Shown: positions 42,604-51,961, numbered from the stretch's first letter. The stretch: DNA of 64,000 nt from CAYWVR01 sp964461715 (GCA_964461715.1 CAYWVR010000009.1:52567-116566), one strand, 5' to 3'. Notes: generated by a model from the letters alone, not told the origin. A program made the numbers and translations.

Positions 42604-44775
42604 ATGTTCCCCTTCGCCACCTTCCTTTCGAAGCTCGGCTCTCGCTTCTCCCTCTTTCTGGACGCCCCGAACCGGCGGGTCCGCCACTCGGCCCTCGGCC
42701 GGTTCCTCGACGCCGACGTCGACACCGACCTCGCGCTGGGCCTCAAGGTCGGCGACGAGACCCGGGCCGTGCCCCTGACGAGGAAGCACGAGCCGTTCCG
42801 GTTTTCGGAGCAGCACCTGACGATGACCAGCGTCGAGTACGTCGGCACCGTGCCGGAATGGGGCCTCCGGCTGCGGGTCCTGCTGCGCAGTCCCTTCTAC
42901 CCGAAGGATGAGAAGGCGAGCCTCGCGCCGCTTTTCTACCTGACCCTCACGGTCGAGCCCGTCACGTGGTTCCACTGGCGATACCCGGACGAGGACCTGC
43001 CGGACGAGGCCGAGGTGTTCCTGGAGATCGACCGGCCCGGCGCGACGACGCGTCGGGGCCGGGGGCGCGGCATTCGTTTCGGCTATAAGGTCCCGGAGCT
43101 CAGGCCCCGCGCCTTCGGCGAAGGGCCCAGCGAACGAGCCATCCCCAAGCGCACCCGGCCCTTCCAGGTCGAGGAGGCCATCGTCCCCCTGGACCGCGCG
43201 ACGAAGGCCAAGGGTATGCGCCTCGCGCGCACCGTCAAGCTCCCCCTGCGAAAGACCGTCGCCATCGAGGCCCTCTGGGCCGCGTATTGCGGCGACCCGG
43301 CGATCCTGACGGTCGAGGAGGAGCCGGCGGCCTTCAAGTACACCGCCCATTTCAGGAATCTCGAGGACGTGATCCGCTTCGGCCGCCGCGAGCGGGACGC
43401 GCTCCGGCAGCGCTGCGTCTTCTTCGACGGTCTCTTCACCGAGAGCAGCCTCCCGAAGTCCACCCTCGATCTCATCGCCTTCACGTTCCAGAGCTACCTC
43501 TCGAACACGTGGTGGGTCCGGCGCGCGGGCGGGAAGGACTGGTTCAGCGTCTGGGAGGGCGTCTGCCGCTACCACTCGACCGTCGACGTCGAATACAATC
43601 TCGGCCTCCTCTACTTCGCCCTCTGGCCCGAGCTGCTGGAGATGACCTTCCGGGAGTGGTCCCGCTACGAGAAGGACGCGGGCGACGGGGCCGGATGGAT
43701 GAGCCACGACGTGGGCGGCGACCTCTGGATCGGACGCCAGGTCTACGACCACGAGATGGAGATCGAGGAGAACACGAACTACATCCTCATGCTCCATGCC
43801 CTCTGGCGATGGACCGGCAAGGACGCCCTCCTCAAACGCCACTATCGCCAGGCCACCCGCCTGGCCGCCTACATCCTCCGGGCCGACACCTCCGGCGACG
43901 GCCTCCCCGACACGGGCACGGCCAACACCATCGACGACGCCTCGCCCGCCGTCCAGTACGCCCGCGAGCAGACGTACCTGGCCGTCAAGAGCCTGGCCGC
44001 CCTCCAGATGGCCGCCGAGATGGCTCACGACATGGGCGACGACCACCGAGCCCTCGAGTACATGAAACGCGTCCGCAAGATCCGCCGCACACTCGACCGG
44101 AAGGCCTGGCTCGGCGACCACTATGCCACGTGCCTCGAGCGCCGGACCGACGGCCTCACGGACGCCCGGACCGGCAAGCCCCTCCCGAAGGGCGAAATGG
44201 CCGGCTGGGACGCCTATTCCATCTACACGGCCAACGGGATGGTGTACCCGTCGCTCGTCGGGCGCAACATCGACATGAATCCCGAGCGGCTCCGGTGCGA
44301 CGTCGTCGCCGCCGCCGGCGAGGCCCTCATCCCTTTCGGCTGCACGCACTCGAGCGTCGACCGCTCGAACCTCTGGGTCAGCCAGAACCTGTGGCGGGAC
44401 TTCGCGGCGGCGTACCTGGGCGTCGACCTCCTGGACGGGGCGGACCGCTACTGGGACTTCCAGCTCTGGGACAACCTCGGGCCCTGGGCCCCCGGCTTCA
44501 TCGACACGTACGGTGGCAACAACCTGTGCTACTACCCGCGGGGCATCACCTCGATCGGGGTCCTGTTCGCGGCCCCGGGATTCTGCCTGGACAAGAAGGA
44601 AAAGCGGCTGGGTCTCTCGCCGGTCCGCGCCCCGCAGCGGCTCCCCCTGGTGGCCCTGGCCGACTGGAAACGCATGCGCGTCCCCTGGTGCGAGGTCCGC
44701 ATCGAGGACGGCGCCATCGCCGTCGAGATCGAAGGCAACCTGCCGAAGGGGTACGAGGTGGTGATGGTGGAGTAG
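42604..44775 (+). CDS. GH52-like (alpha/alpha)6 glycoside hydrolase
   Basis: 723 residues with no signal peptide: a beta-sandwich N-terminal half followed by an (alpha/alpha)6-barrel half. Segments match GH52 beta-xylosidases by eye: 'FSVWEGVCRYHSTVDVEYN' with Glu318 where the family nucleophile lies, 'MSHDVGG', 'NTIDDASPAVQYAREQTYLA' with Asp444/445 near the acid/base, and 'YYPRGITSIGVLF' near the C terminus. It may cleave beta-xylosides inside the cell, but divergence is large and a related new family is possible. Starts 20 bases after lemA. Confidence 0.72.
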   Translation: MFPFATFLSKLGSRFSLFLDAPNRRVRHSALGRFLDADVDTDLALGLKVGDETRAVPLTRKHEPFRFSEQHLTMTSVEYVGTVPEWGLRLRVLLRSPFYPKDEKASLAPLFYLTLTVEPVTWFHWRYPDEDLPDEAEVFLEIDRPGATTRRGRGRGIRFGYKVPELRPRAFGEGPSERAIPKRTRPFQVEEAIVPLDRATKAKGMRLARTVKLPLRKTVAIEALWAAYCGDPAILTVEEEPAAFKYTAHFRNLEDVIRFGRRERDALRQRCVFFDGLFTESSLPKSTLDLIAFTFQSYLSNTWWVRRAGGKDWFSVWEGVCRYHSTVDVEYNLGLLYFALWPELLEMTFREWSRYEKDAGDGAGWMSHDVGGDLWIGRQVYDHEMEIEENTNYILMLHALWRWTGKDALLKRHYRQATRLAAYILRADTSGDGLPDTGTANTIDDASPAVQYAREQTYLAVKSLAALQMAAEMAHDMGDDHRALEYMKRVRKIRRTLDRKAWLGDHYATCLERRTDGLTDARTGKPLPKGEMAGWDAYSIYTANGMVYPSLVGRNIDMNPERLRCDVVAAAGEALIPFGCTHSSVDRSNLWVSQNLWRDFAAAYLGVDLLDGADRYWDFQLWDNLGPWAPGFIDTYGGNNLCYYPRGITSIGVLFAAPGFCLDKKEKRLGLSPVRAPQRLPLVALADWKRMRVPWCEVRIEDGAIAVEIEGNLPKGYEVVMVE

Positions 44776-44786
44776 TCCTTGATCTA

Positions 44787-44848
44787 TGATTTTCGATTGC
44801 ACGGCAAGACGACCGTGACCGGGGCGCGGGCGGCCCAATCGAAAATCA
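44787..44848. repeat. 13-bp perfect inverted repeat in spacer
   Basis: TGATTTTCGATTG (44787-44799) and its complement (44836-44848) flank a 36-base G/C-rich centre. AT-rich arms stand out from the surroundings. Lies between convergent genes; may be a transcript end structure or a small palindromic element. A second short hairpin (CCACGCC/GGCGTGG, 44888-44906) sits just before the larE stop. Confidence 0.7.
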
Positions 44849-44916
44849 GAACTCGACAATGGTAGCTTTCACCTGCGACGACCACGACCACGCCAAGGCG
44901 GCGTGGCCATGCCCCC

Positions 44917-45726
44917 CTACTCCAGCACCTCGTCCATCGCCCCGCTCCGATATCCTTCCAGGTCGCACGTCACGTACGCGTAGCCGAGGGCCTGGAGCGC
45001 CTCCACCAGTGCGGCGCGGTGCCGGACGAGTTGCGGGATGGCCGAGGGCGCTACTTCGATCCGCGCGACCGTCCCGTGGTCGCGGACGCGGCAGCCGGGG
45101 AAGCCCAGCTCCTGGACCACGGTCTCGGCGGCGGCGACGCGGCGGATGCTCGCCTCCGTGACGGGCGTCCCATACGGGAACCGGCTCGCCAGGCACGCCA
45201 TCGACGGGCGGTCCGCCGTCACGAGGCCCAACTCCCGCGACCGGGCCCGGACGTTGGCCTTGGTCAGGCCCGCCTCCTTCAGCGGGCTCCGGACCCCGAG
45301 CTCCGCCGTCGCCCGCATGCCGGGCCGGTGTTCGCCGGGGTCGTCGGCGTTCGCCCCGTCGCACGCGGCGGCCAGGCCGCGCTGGCGGGCGATTCGCTGG
45401 ACCTCTGCGAAGATCGCCTTCTTGCAGTGGTAGCACCGGTCCGGCGGGTTGGCCGCCACCTCGGGGATGGCGAGCGGCTCGGTCTCGATGACGACGTGCG
45501 GCACGTCGAGGCGCGCGGCCAGGTCGCGGGCATTGTCGGCCTCGCCGGGGACGAAGAGGTTGCCCGTGGCGGTCACCGCCAGGACGCCCTCGCGGCCCAG
45601 CACCCGCCGCGCCTCGGCCACCAGCAGCGTCGAGTCCACGCCGCCCGAGAGGGCCACCGCCGTCGATCCGAGGTCCCGCAGGATCGCCTCGAGACGCCCG
45701 ATCTTCTCCTGAAGCGCCTTCGTCAT
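44917..45726 (-). CDS. larE: ATP-dependent sacrificial sulfur transferase LarE
   Basis: 269 residues. PP-loop 'ALSGGVDST' (25-33) binds ATP; 'RCYHCKKAIF' and 'PSMACLASRFPYG' follow, the latter with Cys178 in the place of the sacrificed cysteine of Lactobacillus LarE. LarE inserts sulfur into the nickel-pincer cofactor used by LarA-type racemases, and a LarA-like gene is at 36.6 kb. LarB and LarC are not in the window. Overlaps the next PP-loop gene by four bases. Confidence 0.93.
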   Translation of the reverse strand: MTKALQEKIGRLEAILRDLGSTAVALSGGVDSTLLVAEARRVLGREGVLAVTATGNLFVPGEADNARDLAARLDVPHVVIETEPLAIPEVAANPPDRCYHCKKAIFAEVQRIARQRGLAAACDGANADDPGEHRPGMRATAELGVRSPLKEAGLTKANVRARSRELGLVTADRPSMACLASRFPYGTPVTEASIRRVAAAETVVQELGFPGCRVRDHGTVARIEVAPSAIPQLVRHRAALVEALQALGYAYVTCDLEGYRSGAMDEVLE

Positions 45727-46733
45727 GCCGGCGTCTCCAACGTGATGAGCCGCGCGCGGCAGGCCGGGTCGTCGGCGCAGGTCGCCTCGCGGATCTTCAC
45801 CTCATCGCCGCGCTCGATGTGGACGCGGTGCGGCTCGCCGGGCTTGGCCTTGCCGTACCGAAGCGTCATGGAGGCGGCCAGATCGAGGGCCTCCTCCTCC
45901 GCCTCGCCGCGCAGCAAGGCCAGGGGCCCCGGCATGTCGGCGGCCCCGAGGCGCGTGTCCGTCGGCTCGGCGAGCGCTTCCAGTCGCAGGTTCTCCTCGT
46001 GATTCCGCCCAACGACCAGCCGCGCCCCGCCCGGCATCCGGAAGTGCCGCCCGACCTTCAGGAGTTCGACCCGGGCGGGCGTCGCGCCTTCGTGCTCCAT
46101 CAGGTCCGCCAGGCGATGCGCGAAGCCCGGATCCGTCAGCAGGCACCCGCCCGCGGGCGTCGCGTACTCGGCGATGCCGAACCGCTTGGCCAGGGCCATC
46201 TGGGGCTTCCTGGACCGGCCGCTCAGGTCCAGGAGCCGCTCGCGGTTGACAAGGCCCTTTCGCTCGGGCTTCGTGGGCGGCAGGTTCTTCGCACAGAGAG
46301 GCCGAAGGAGCAGGTCCTGGAGGCCCGACCGCTTCTCGATCAGGTCCATGACCTGCCGCCGCTGCGACATGGGCCGCTGGCCGACCACCTCGCCGGTGAA
46401 GACGAAGTCCGCTGCCTCGGCCTCCATGAGAGCCTTGGCCTGGCGCAGGGTCCAGATGCGGCAATCGATGCACGGGTTCAGGTGCTTGCCGAAGCCGTGG
46501 GTCGGGTCGCGAAGCATCGCCAGGTCCGCCTCCGCCGCGTCCACGATCCGCACCGGCACGCCGCGCGACTCCACCTCGCGGACGGCGGGCGGCCGGGCGG
46601 CGGGGTCGTGCGGCGCGGCGTGCCAGAGGTGGGCGGCATGGAGACCGATCACGTCGACGCCCAGGTCCCGCATCAGGCAGACCGCCAGCGTCGAGTCGAG
46701 CCCGCCCGAGATGCACCCGACCGCCCTCGCCAC
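45723..46733 (-). CDS. PP-loop ATPase, tRNA-thiolase-like
   Basis: 336 residues from GTG 46733, or 357 from ATG 46796. 'GCISGGLDSTLAVCL' is a PP-loop; 'LNPCIDCRIWTLRQAK' has a CxxC, and 'DFVFTGEVVGQRPMSQRR' resembles MnmA/ThiI-type enzymes that activate tRNA. The last third ('FRMPGGARLVVGRNHEENLRL') looks like the NFACT-R RNA-binding domain. Probably a tRNA sulfur-transfer enzyme. The shorter start is preferred because the divergent gene's promoter overlaps the longer one and GAGG lies upstream of the GTG. Confidence 0.8.
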   Translation of the reverse strand: MARAVGCISGGLDSTLAVCLMRDLGVDVIGLHAAHLWHAAPHDPAARPPAVREVESRGVPVRIVDAAEADLAMLRDPTHGFGKHLNPCIDCRIWTLRQAKALMEAEAADFVFTGEVVGQRPMSQRRQVMDLIEKRSGLQDLLLRPLCAKNLPPTKPERKGLVNRERLLDLSGRSRKPQMALAKRFGIAEYATPAGGCLLTDPGFAHRLADLMEHEGATPARVELLKVGRHFRMPGGARLVVGRNHEENLRLEALAEPTDTRLGAADMPGPLALLRGEAEEEALDLAASMTLRYGKAKPGEPHRVHIERGDEVKIREATCADDPACRARLITLETPA

Positions 46734-46744
46734 GCGTGCCTCGC

Positions 46745-46772
46745 TTGCCTTTTCCCCCGCGCGGCCTATAGT
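46745..46772 (+). promoter_or_regulatory. Promoter of the FAD/Fe-S oxidoreductase gene
   Basis: TTGCCT (46745-46750), 16-base spacer, TATAGT (46767-46772); the ATG is 35 bases further. It sits inside the extended N terminus of the divergent PP-loop ORF, which supports the shorter start there. Confidence 0.6.
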
Positions 46773-46807
46773 ATGCCCGCGGGGGGCCGGAATCAACCGA
46801 GGGCGTC

Positions 46808-49684
46808 ATGGCCGAGGTCGACACCGCCGCACCCGCCCTGAGCGCCCCCGAGGCGGCGCTCCGCGCGGCGGTGCGCGGCGACGTTCTGACGGACCGGTTC
46901 AGCCTCACGGCCTACGCCACCGCCGCCTGCATCTACCGCATCCGCCCGCTCGCCGTCGTCGTCCCCGCCGACGCCGACGATGTCGCCGCCACGGTTCGCA
47001 TCGCCGCCGAGGCGGGCGTCCCGGTCATCCCTCGCGGGGCGGGGTCGGGCCTGTGTGGCCAGGCGCTCGGGCGGGGCCTCGTGCTGGACTTCACGAAGCA
47101 CATGGATCGCCTCGTCGAGATCGACCCCGACGCGAAGCGCGTCCGCGTCCAGCCCGGTGCCGTCACGGGCGAGGTGAACGAGGCCCTCGTGGCCCACGGG
47201 CTCATGCTCGGGCCCGACCCGTCGAGCGAGCAGTTCTGCACCATCGGCGGGAACCTCGGCAACAACGCCTCCGGGGCGCGCGGTATCCGGTACGGGTCCA
47301 TCAAGGATCACGTTGCGTATCTTGACGTCGTGCTGGCCGACGGGTCGCGCGCCCGGCTCGAACCCATGGACGCCGACGGCCAGGCGTGGCAGGCCCTCGC
47401 CGCGCGCGATGACGCGCTCGGCCGCATCGCCGCCGGCACCCGGGCCCTCGTCGAGACGCACGCCGCCCTCATCGACCGCTACCGCCCGCACACGAGCAAG
47501 AACAGCGCGGGGTACAACCTCTTCGAGGTCCTGGGGGACGGCCGTGTGGACCTCGGGCGGCTCGTCGTCGGCAGCGAGGGGACGCTCGCCGTCATCGTCG
47601 AGGCGGGCCTGAAGGTGGTCCATCGCCCGACAGAGCGGGCCAGTCTGCTCCTCTGGTTCGATTCGCTCGAGAAGGCGGGCGAGGCCGTGGCCCCGATCCT
47701 CGACCTCGGCCCCAGCGCGTGCGAGATCATGGAGCGGCGGTTCCTCGACATCGTTCGGGCCGACGGCTCCGTGCCGGCCGAGTACCTTCCGCCGGAGGCT
47801 GACACGGTCCTTCTCGTCGAGCAACTTTCCGACCGTCGCGACGAGAACGAGGCGTTCATCGGTCGCGTCCGGGCGCGGATCATCGACGAACTGGGCTTGG
47901 CGTTCGACGGGCGGGACGCTTACAACCCGACCGAACAGGAGCGACTCTGGCGGGTCCGCAAGCGGGCCGTCCAGATTCTCCAGAAGCTGCCCGGGCCGCG
48001 GCGGATTACGCCCTTCGTCGAGGACGTCACCGTCCCGCCGGACCGCCTTGTCGCCTATATCCAGGGCCTGCGCGACATCTTCGACCGCCACGGCGCCGAC
48101 GCTGCCATCTACGGACACGCGGGCGACTCGAACCTCCACGCGCGGCCGCTGCTGGACACGCGCGTGCCGGAGGACATCGCGAAGATGAAGGCCATCGCCG
48201 AGGAGGTCGCACGGCTGACGATCGACCTCGGCGGCACGATCTCCTGCGAGCATGGCGACGGTCTCACGCGAAGCGGGTATCTGCCGCTCCAATTCGGCGA
48301 ACTGTACGACGTTATGCGCGACCTTAAGCGGCTCTGGGATCCCGCGGGCATCATGAATCCCGGCAAGATCGTCACCGACGAGCGCCAGGTGCACCTCGAG
48401 GACCTCCGCCTCGGCCCCGGCTTCGAGCCGCGCCCCACCGGCGACGGATTCGACCGCGAGCCTTGGCGCGAGGAACTGGCCCGCTGTCACGGGTGCGGCA
48501 CGTGCCGCGCGTACTGTCCCGTGTACAAGGTGACCGGCGACGAGCTGGCCTCGCCGCGCGGCAAGGCGAACCTGCTGCGGGAGGCGATCGCGGGGGACCT
48601 GACGCCGGCGGATCTCGACGACGCCCGCATGGCCGCCGTCGCGGACCTCTGCTATAACTGCAAGACCTGCACCACGGAGTGCCCGAGCCGCGTCGACGTG
48701 GCGGGGCTGGTGGTGCGGGAGAAGGAACGGCTGGCGCGCGGCGGGCGGCTGGGCCTTGTGGAGCGGATGGTTCTCAAGGTCCGTCCGATGGGACGGATGG
48801 GGAGCCTCTTCGCGCCCGTCTCGAACTGGTTCCTCCGGCAAGGGCCCGTACGCTTCGTGATGGAGAAGCTCGGCGGGATCGGACGGGGGGCGGCGATGCC
48901 CGCCTTCGCGCACGACCGGCTCGCCGAGGGGACGGAGATCAACCCGGACTCGGGCGGCCCGAAGGTCGCGTACTTCGCGGGGTGCTTCGAGCTCTTCAAC
49001 GAGCCGGGCATCGGGCATCGGACCCTCGAAGTTCTCGAGGCCCTCGGCTGCCGCATCCTCATCCCCGAGCAGAAGTGCTGCGGCGTTGCGAAGATCTCCG
49101 CGGGCGACGCGGCGTCGGCCGTGCGAGATATGCGAGCGAACCTCGACGTCCTCGCCCCGCTGGCCGAGGACGGCTGGACGATCGTCAGCGGGTGCCCATC
49201 CTGCGTCCTCACGCTCTCGCAGGACTACCCCGACATGGCCGTCGACGACGCCGCGCGCGCACGCCGCGTGGCCGACGCGACGCGCGACGTGCACGCGCTG
49301 GTGGCGGAGCGGGTCGCCGAGCGCGGGCCGGTCGAGACGCCGTGGCGCGCGAAGCGCCTGGCGTACCACGCCCCCTGCCACCTCCGGGCCGCCGGGCGGG
49401 GCATGCAGCCGAAGGCGCTGCTCGAAACGGTGCTCGGCCTCGAGTTCGTCTGCACGAACGACACGTGCTGCGGCATGGGCGGCACGTTCGGCCTGAAGGT
49501 GAAGAACGCGACCCTCGCCGAGGCCATCGCCGAGCCGGTCTTCGAGAAGATCAAGGCCTCCGGCGCCGAGGCCGTCGTCACGAGCTGCGGCATGTGTCGT
49601 ACCCAGCTTGCCCACGGCACCGGCCTGCCGGTCTATCACCCCATGGAGCTTCTGGCCGCGGGGTTGGGTGCGGGCGTAGCCTGA
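46808..49684 (+). CDS. Fused FAD-linked oxidase / Fe-S D-lactate dehydrogenase-like protein (GlcD-GlcF type)
   Basis: 958 residues. Residues 1 to about 530: FAD-binding PCMH domain ('VIPRGAGSGLCGQAL', 'IGGNLGNNASGARGIRYG') and FAD-linked oxidase C-terminal domain ('CEHGDGLTRSGYLP', 'DPAGIMNPGKI'). Then a two-cluster ferredoxin part ('CHGCGTCRAYCP', 'CYNCKTCTTECP') and two CCG domains ('QKCCGVAK', 'YHAPCHLRA', 'DTCCGMGG'). This architecture fits D-lactate or other 2-hydroxyacid dehydrogenases passing electrons to quinone or a partner. With LarA/LarE nearby, D-lactate is the best guess. Confidence 0.9.
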   Translation: MAEVDTAAPALSAPEAALRAAVRGDVLTDRFSLTAYATAACIYRIRPLAVVVPADADDVAATVRIAAEAGVPVIPRGAGSGLCGQALGRGLVLDFTKHMDRLVEIDPDAKRVRVQPGAVTGEVNEALVAHGLMLGPDPSSEQFCTIGGNLGNNASGARGIRYGSIKDHVAYLDVVLADGSRARLEPMDADGQAWQALAARDDALGRIAAGTRALVETHAALIDRYRPHTSKNSAGYNLFEVLGDGRVDLGRLVVGSEGTLAVIVEAGLKVVHRPTERASLLLWFDSLEKAGEAVAPILDLGPSACEIMERRFLDIVRADGSVPAEYLPPEADTVLLVEQLSDRRDENEAFIGRVRARIIDELGLAFDGRDAYNPTEQERLWRVRKRAVQILQKLPGPRRITPFVEDVTVPPDRLVAYIQGLRDIFDRHGADAAIYGHAGDSNLHARPLLDTRVPEDIAKMKAIAEEVARLTIDLGGTISCEHGDGLTRSGYLPLQFGELYDVMRDLKRLWDPAGIMNPGKIVTDERQVHLEDLRLGPGFEPRPTGDGFDREPWREELARCHGCGTCRAYCPVYKVTGDELASPRGKANLLREAIAGDLTPADLDDARMAAVADLCYNCKTCTTECPSRVDVAGLVVREKERLARGGRLGLVERMVLKVRPMGRMGSLFAPVSNWFLRQGPVRFVMEKLGGIGRGAAMPAFAHDRLAEGTEINPDSGGPKVAYFAGCFELFNEPGIGHRTLEVLEALGCRILIPEQKCCGVAKISAGDAASAVRDMRANLDVLAPLAEDGWTIVSGCPSCVLTLSQDYPDMAVDDAARARRVADATRDVHALVAERVAERGPVETPWRAKRLAYHAPCHLRAAGRGMQPKALLETVLGLEFVCTNDTCCGMGGTFGLKVKNATLAEAIAEPVFEKIKASGAEAVVTSCGMCRTQLAHGTGLPVYHPMELLAAGLGAGVA

Positions 49685-49723
49685 AATGCGGGCGCCTTGG
49701 GGCCTCGCTTACCCTTGGGCCCG

Positions 49724-49752
49724 TTCCCCCGCCGTGCCTGCGCGGCGGGGAA
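49724..49752. terminator. Hairpin between convergent genes
   Basis: TTCCCC(C)GCCG (49724-49734) pairs with CGGCGGGGAA (49743-49752) with one bulge. It lies between the convergent oxidoreductase and CAP genes and could end either transcript; no T run follows on the plus strand. Confidence 0.45.
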
Positions 49753-49802
49753 ACCGGCCTACCGCGGGGTCGTGACGTGTGCTGCGGCGCGTGTGCTGAG
49801 GC

Positions 49803-50849
49803 TTACCCGAACATCTGCGTCCAGTGCATGCCGTGGCGGCCGAGGCCGGTACGGGAATGCGAGCCCATCATGTTCTTGAAGTGTCCCGGGCTGTGCCACC
49901 ATTGGCGGATGGCCGCGGGGCCGGTGCGGGCCCCCTGAGCGATGTTCTCGGAGTGGGCCGTCGTGCCGAACCGGGCCGCCCGGTCCGTGAACGTCCGCTT
50001 GCCGGGCACGGGCGAGTCGTGCGAGAAGAACCCCTTCTCGGCCATGTCCTTCGAGTGATCCCGGGCCGCGTCGCAGAGCCGTGTGTCGATAGCCAGCGGC
50101 TTCATCCCCAAGAGGACCCGGATCAGGTTCAGGTGCCGGATGCCCGCGGCCTCCTCCGGGTCGAGCTTCGCTTCGAGGGGCACGTTGGCCATAAGGAGCC
50201 GCCGTCGGCGATCGTCGCCGGCCAGAGCGAGCATCGTGGCAAGCTGCTCCTCCGTTTCGAGCATCGCCCCGAACCGGGGGACGTGCTCGCCGGGGGCGGG
50301 CTCGGCGGCGTCGGTGAGGCGCTGCCACCACGTCCCGAGCCGTGCGAGCGTCCGACGCCGAAGGGCGAGGGCCTCGTCGAAGGCGAGGACGTCGTCGCGG
50401 CCGACCACGAGGAGCGTCATCAGCTTTTCGAGGGCCGGGTCGGCCTTCGTGACGATCGCGTCCTTCGTCGGCTCGGCCGAGCGGGCCACCTGGAGCACCT
50501 TCTGCCGGAGCGACTCGACCTCCCCCGAGCCCGCCTCCCTGACGCGCTCGCGCAGGAGGGCGAGGGTGGCCTCCAGGAAGCCCGACCGGTACCGGGCTTG
50601 GAGGGGGCGGATCTCGCCGTTGACGACCGCCAACAGCCGCGCGGGGCCCGTGCCGCCCAGCTCGAGGGCGCGCCCCACGATCCGCTCCCGTTCTTGCGGG
50701 TCGGTCTTCGCGCGGCGAAAGGCCGTCAGCAGCGTCGCGACCTCGCGCCGCATCTCGGCGGTCTCGTTGGCGGCGGCGCCGAGGCGGCAGGCGGGCGCCA
50801 GGAGCAGCCCCGCAGCCAGGGCGAAGCTCAGGCATCGACCGTTCGTCAT
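49803..50849 (-). CDS. Exported CAP-domain protein (paralogue 1)
   Basis: 348 residues from ATG 50849. Signal peptide ('LSFALAAGLLLAPACRLGAAA'), then an all-helical region of about 200 residues, then a CAP/SCP (PR-1-like) domain with 'LCDAARDHSKDMAEKGFFSHDSP', 'TTAHSENIAQG' and 'WWHSPGHFKNMM', carrying the conserved His and Glu. The helical part shares a pattern with the upstream paralogue ('RIVGRALELGGTGPARLL'). Function of bacterial CAP proteins is largely unknown. Four bases after the paralogue. Confidence 0.85.
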   Translation of the reverse strand: MTNGRCLSFALAAGLLLAPACRLGAAANETAEMRREVATLLTAFRRAKTDPQERERIVGRALELGGTGPARLLAVVNGEIRPLQARYRSGFLEATLALLRERVREAGSGEVESLRQKVLQVARSAEPTKDAIVTKADPALEKLMTLLVVGRDDVLAFDEALALRRRTLARLGTWWQRLTDAAEPAPGEHVPRFGAMLETEEQLATMLALAGDDRRRRLLMANVPLEAKLDPEEAAGIRHLNLIRVLLGMKPLAIDTRLCDAARDHSKDMAEKGFFSHDSPVPGKRTFTDRAARFGTTAHSENIAQGARTGPAAIRQWWHSPGHFKNMMGSHSRTGLGRHGMHWTQMFG

Positions 50850-50853
50850 ACGC

Positions 50854-51942
50854 TCACTTCCCATACATCATGACCCAGAGCTGGCCGTGGTTGCCGACCC
50901 CCGCCCGGTAGTACGCGGGGTTCAGCAGGTTCACGTGGTGGCCGGGGCTGACGAACCACCGCTGGATGATCCACGCCGGCGACGTGCCGCCGTAGGAAAC
51001 GTTTTCGCTCTTGCAGGTGGTGCCGAAGCGCCGGGCGCGGTCCCAGGGCATGGCCTTGCCGGCCACGGGCGACTGGTGGCTGACGAAGTTGAGGCGGGCC
51101 ATGTCCTGGGCGTGGTCGCGGGCGGCCTCGCAGAGTTTGACGTCGAGGTAGAACGAGGGCAGGCCCAGGAGGAGCCGCACGCGGTTCGCCTCCCGCATGC
51201 CCGCCCGCTCGCGGGCCGTCAGCAGCCCCTCGACGGCGGCGTTTTCGCGTAGGACCATCTCGTCGCGATCGTTGGCCGCCAGGCCCATCAGGGCCGCTTG
51301 CCGCTCGACGTCGGCCACCAGGTCCAGCAGGCCCCGCTCCCGCCGCCCCCGCGCGGCCCATCCGGCCGGGAACCCCTTGGGGTGCTTTCGCTTCGTTTTC
51401 GGCTCAAGCGCCGCGCGAAGCCGTCGCCGGCATTGGTCGATCGCCTCCAGCCGCTCGCGCAGGCGCCCGACCGTCCGCGACGCGGCGACCACGTCCTCGG
51501 GACGGCCCGCGAGCAACCGGTCGAGCTTCGTAACAATGGGCCAGGCTTCCCTGGCGAGGCGGTCCTTCGAGAGGTACTGCCGCATGGCCCGGAGCTCGGC
51601 CCGCAGGGGCTGGGCCTCGGCGAGATGGGCCTGAAGCTTGCGGCGGCCGACGTCGGGGCCTTCGGCGGCGTAGGCGGTGACGTAGCGGTCGAGGAGGGGG
51701 CGGGACTCGGCCAGGGCTGCCTCCAGGAGCCGCCTGGGCGCCCCGCCGCCTATCTCGATGACGCGGTCGGTGATGCGCTCGGTCGCCGCGGCCGACGGCT
51801 CGGCGCGGAACTCGGCCATCAGCCGGTCGAGCTCGCGGGCCTGCGCGTCGGCCGGCGCTCCCTCTGCGGCCGAACCGGCGGTCAGCGCGAGGGCCGGCGC
51901 GAGCACAAGCGCAAGGGCCAAAGGTCTCATCCGCGCGGGCAC
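50854..51942 (-). CDS. Exported CAP-domain protein (paralogue 2)
   Basis: 362 residues. Signal peptide ('LALALVLAPALALTAGSAA'), then a helical region with 'RITDRVIEIGGGAPRRLLEAAL' matching the same segment of paralogue 1, then a CAP domain: 'LCEAARDHAQDMARLNFVSHQSP', 'TTCKSENVSYGG', 'WFVSPGHHVNLL'. CAP histidines are kept. The basic insert 'KTKRKHPKG' (about 189-197) is absent from paralogue 1. The pair arose by tandem duplication and has since diverged. Confidence 0.85.
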   Translation of the reverse strand: MPARMRPLALALVLAPALALTAGSAAEGAPADAQARELDRLMAEFRAEPSAAATERITDRVIEIGGGAPRRLLEAALAESRPLLDRYVTAYAAEGPDVGRRKLQAHLAEAQPLRAELRAMRQYLSKDRLAREAWPIVTKLDRLLAGRPEDVVAASRTVGRLRERLEAIDQCRRRLRAALEPKTKRKHPKGFPAGWAARGRRERGLLDLVADVERQAALMGLAANDRDEMVLRENAAVEGLLTARERAGMREANRVRLLLGLPSFYLDVKLCEAARDHAQDMARLNFVSHQSPVAGKAMPWDRARRFGTTCKSENVSYGGTSPAWIIQRWFVSPGHHVNLLNPAYYRAGVGNHGQLWVMMYGK

Positions 51943-51961
51943 CTCGAGAAGGGAACGCCGG

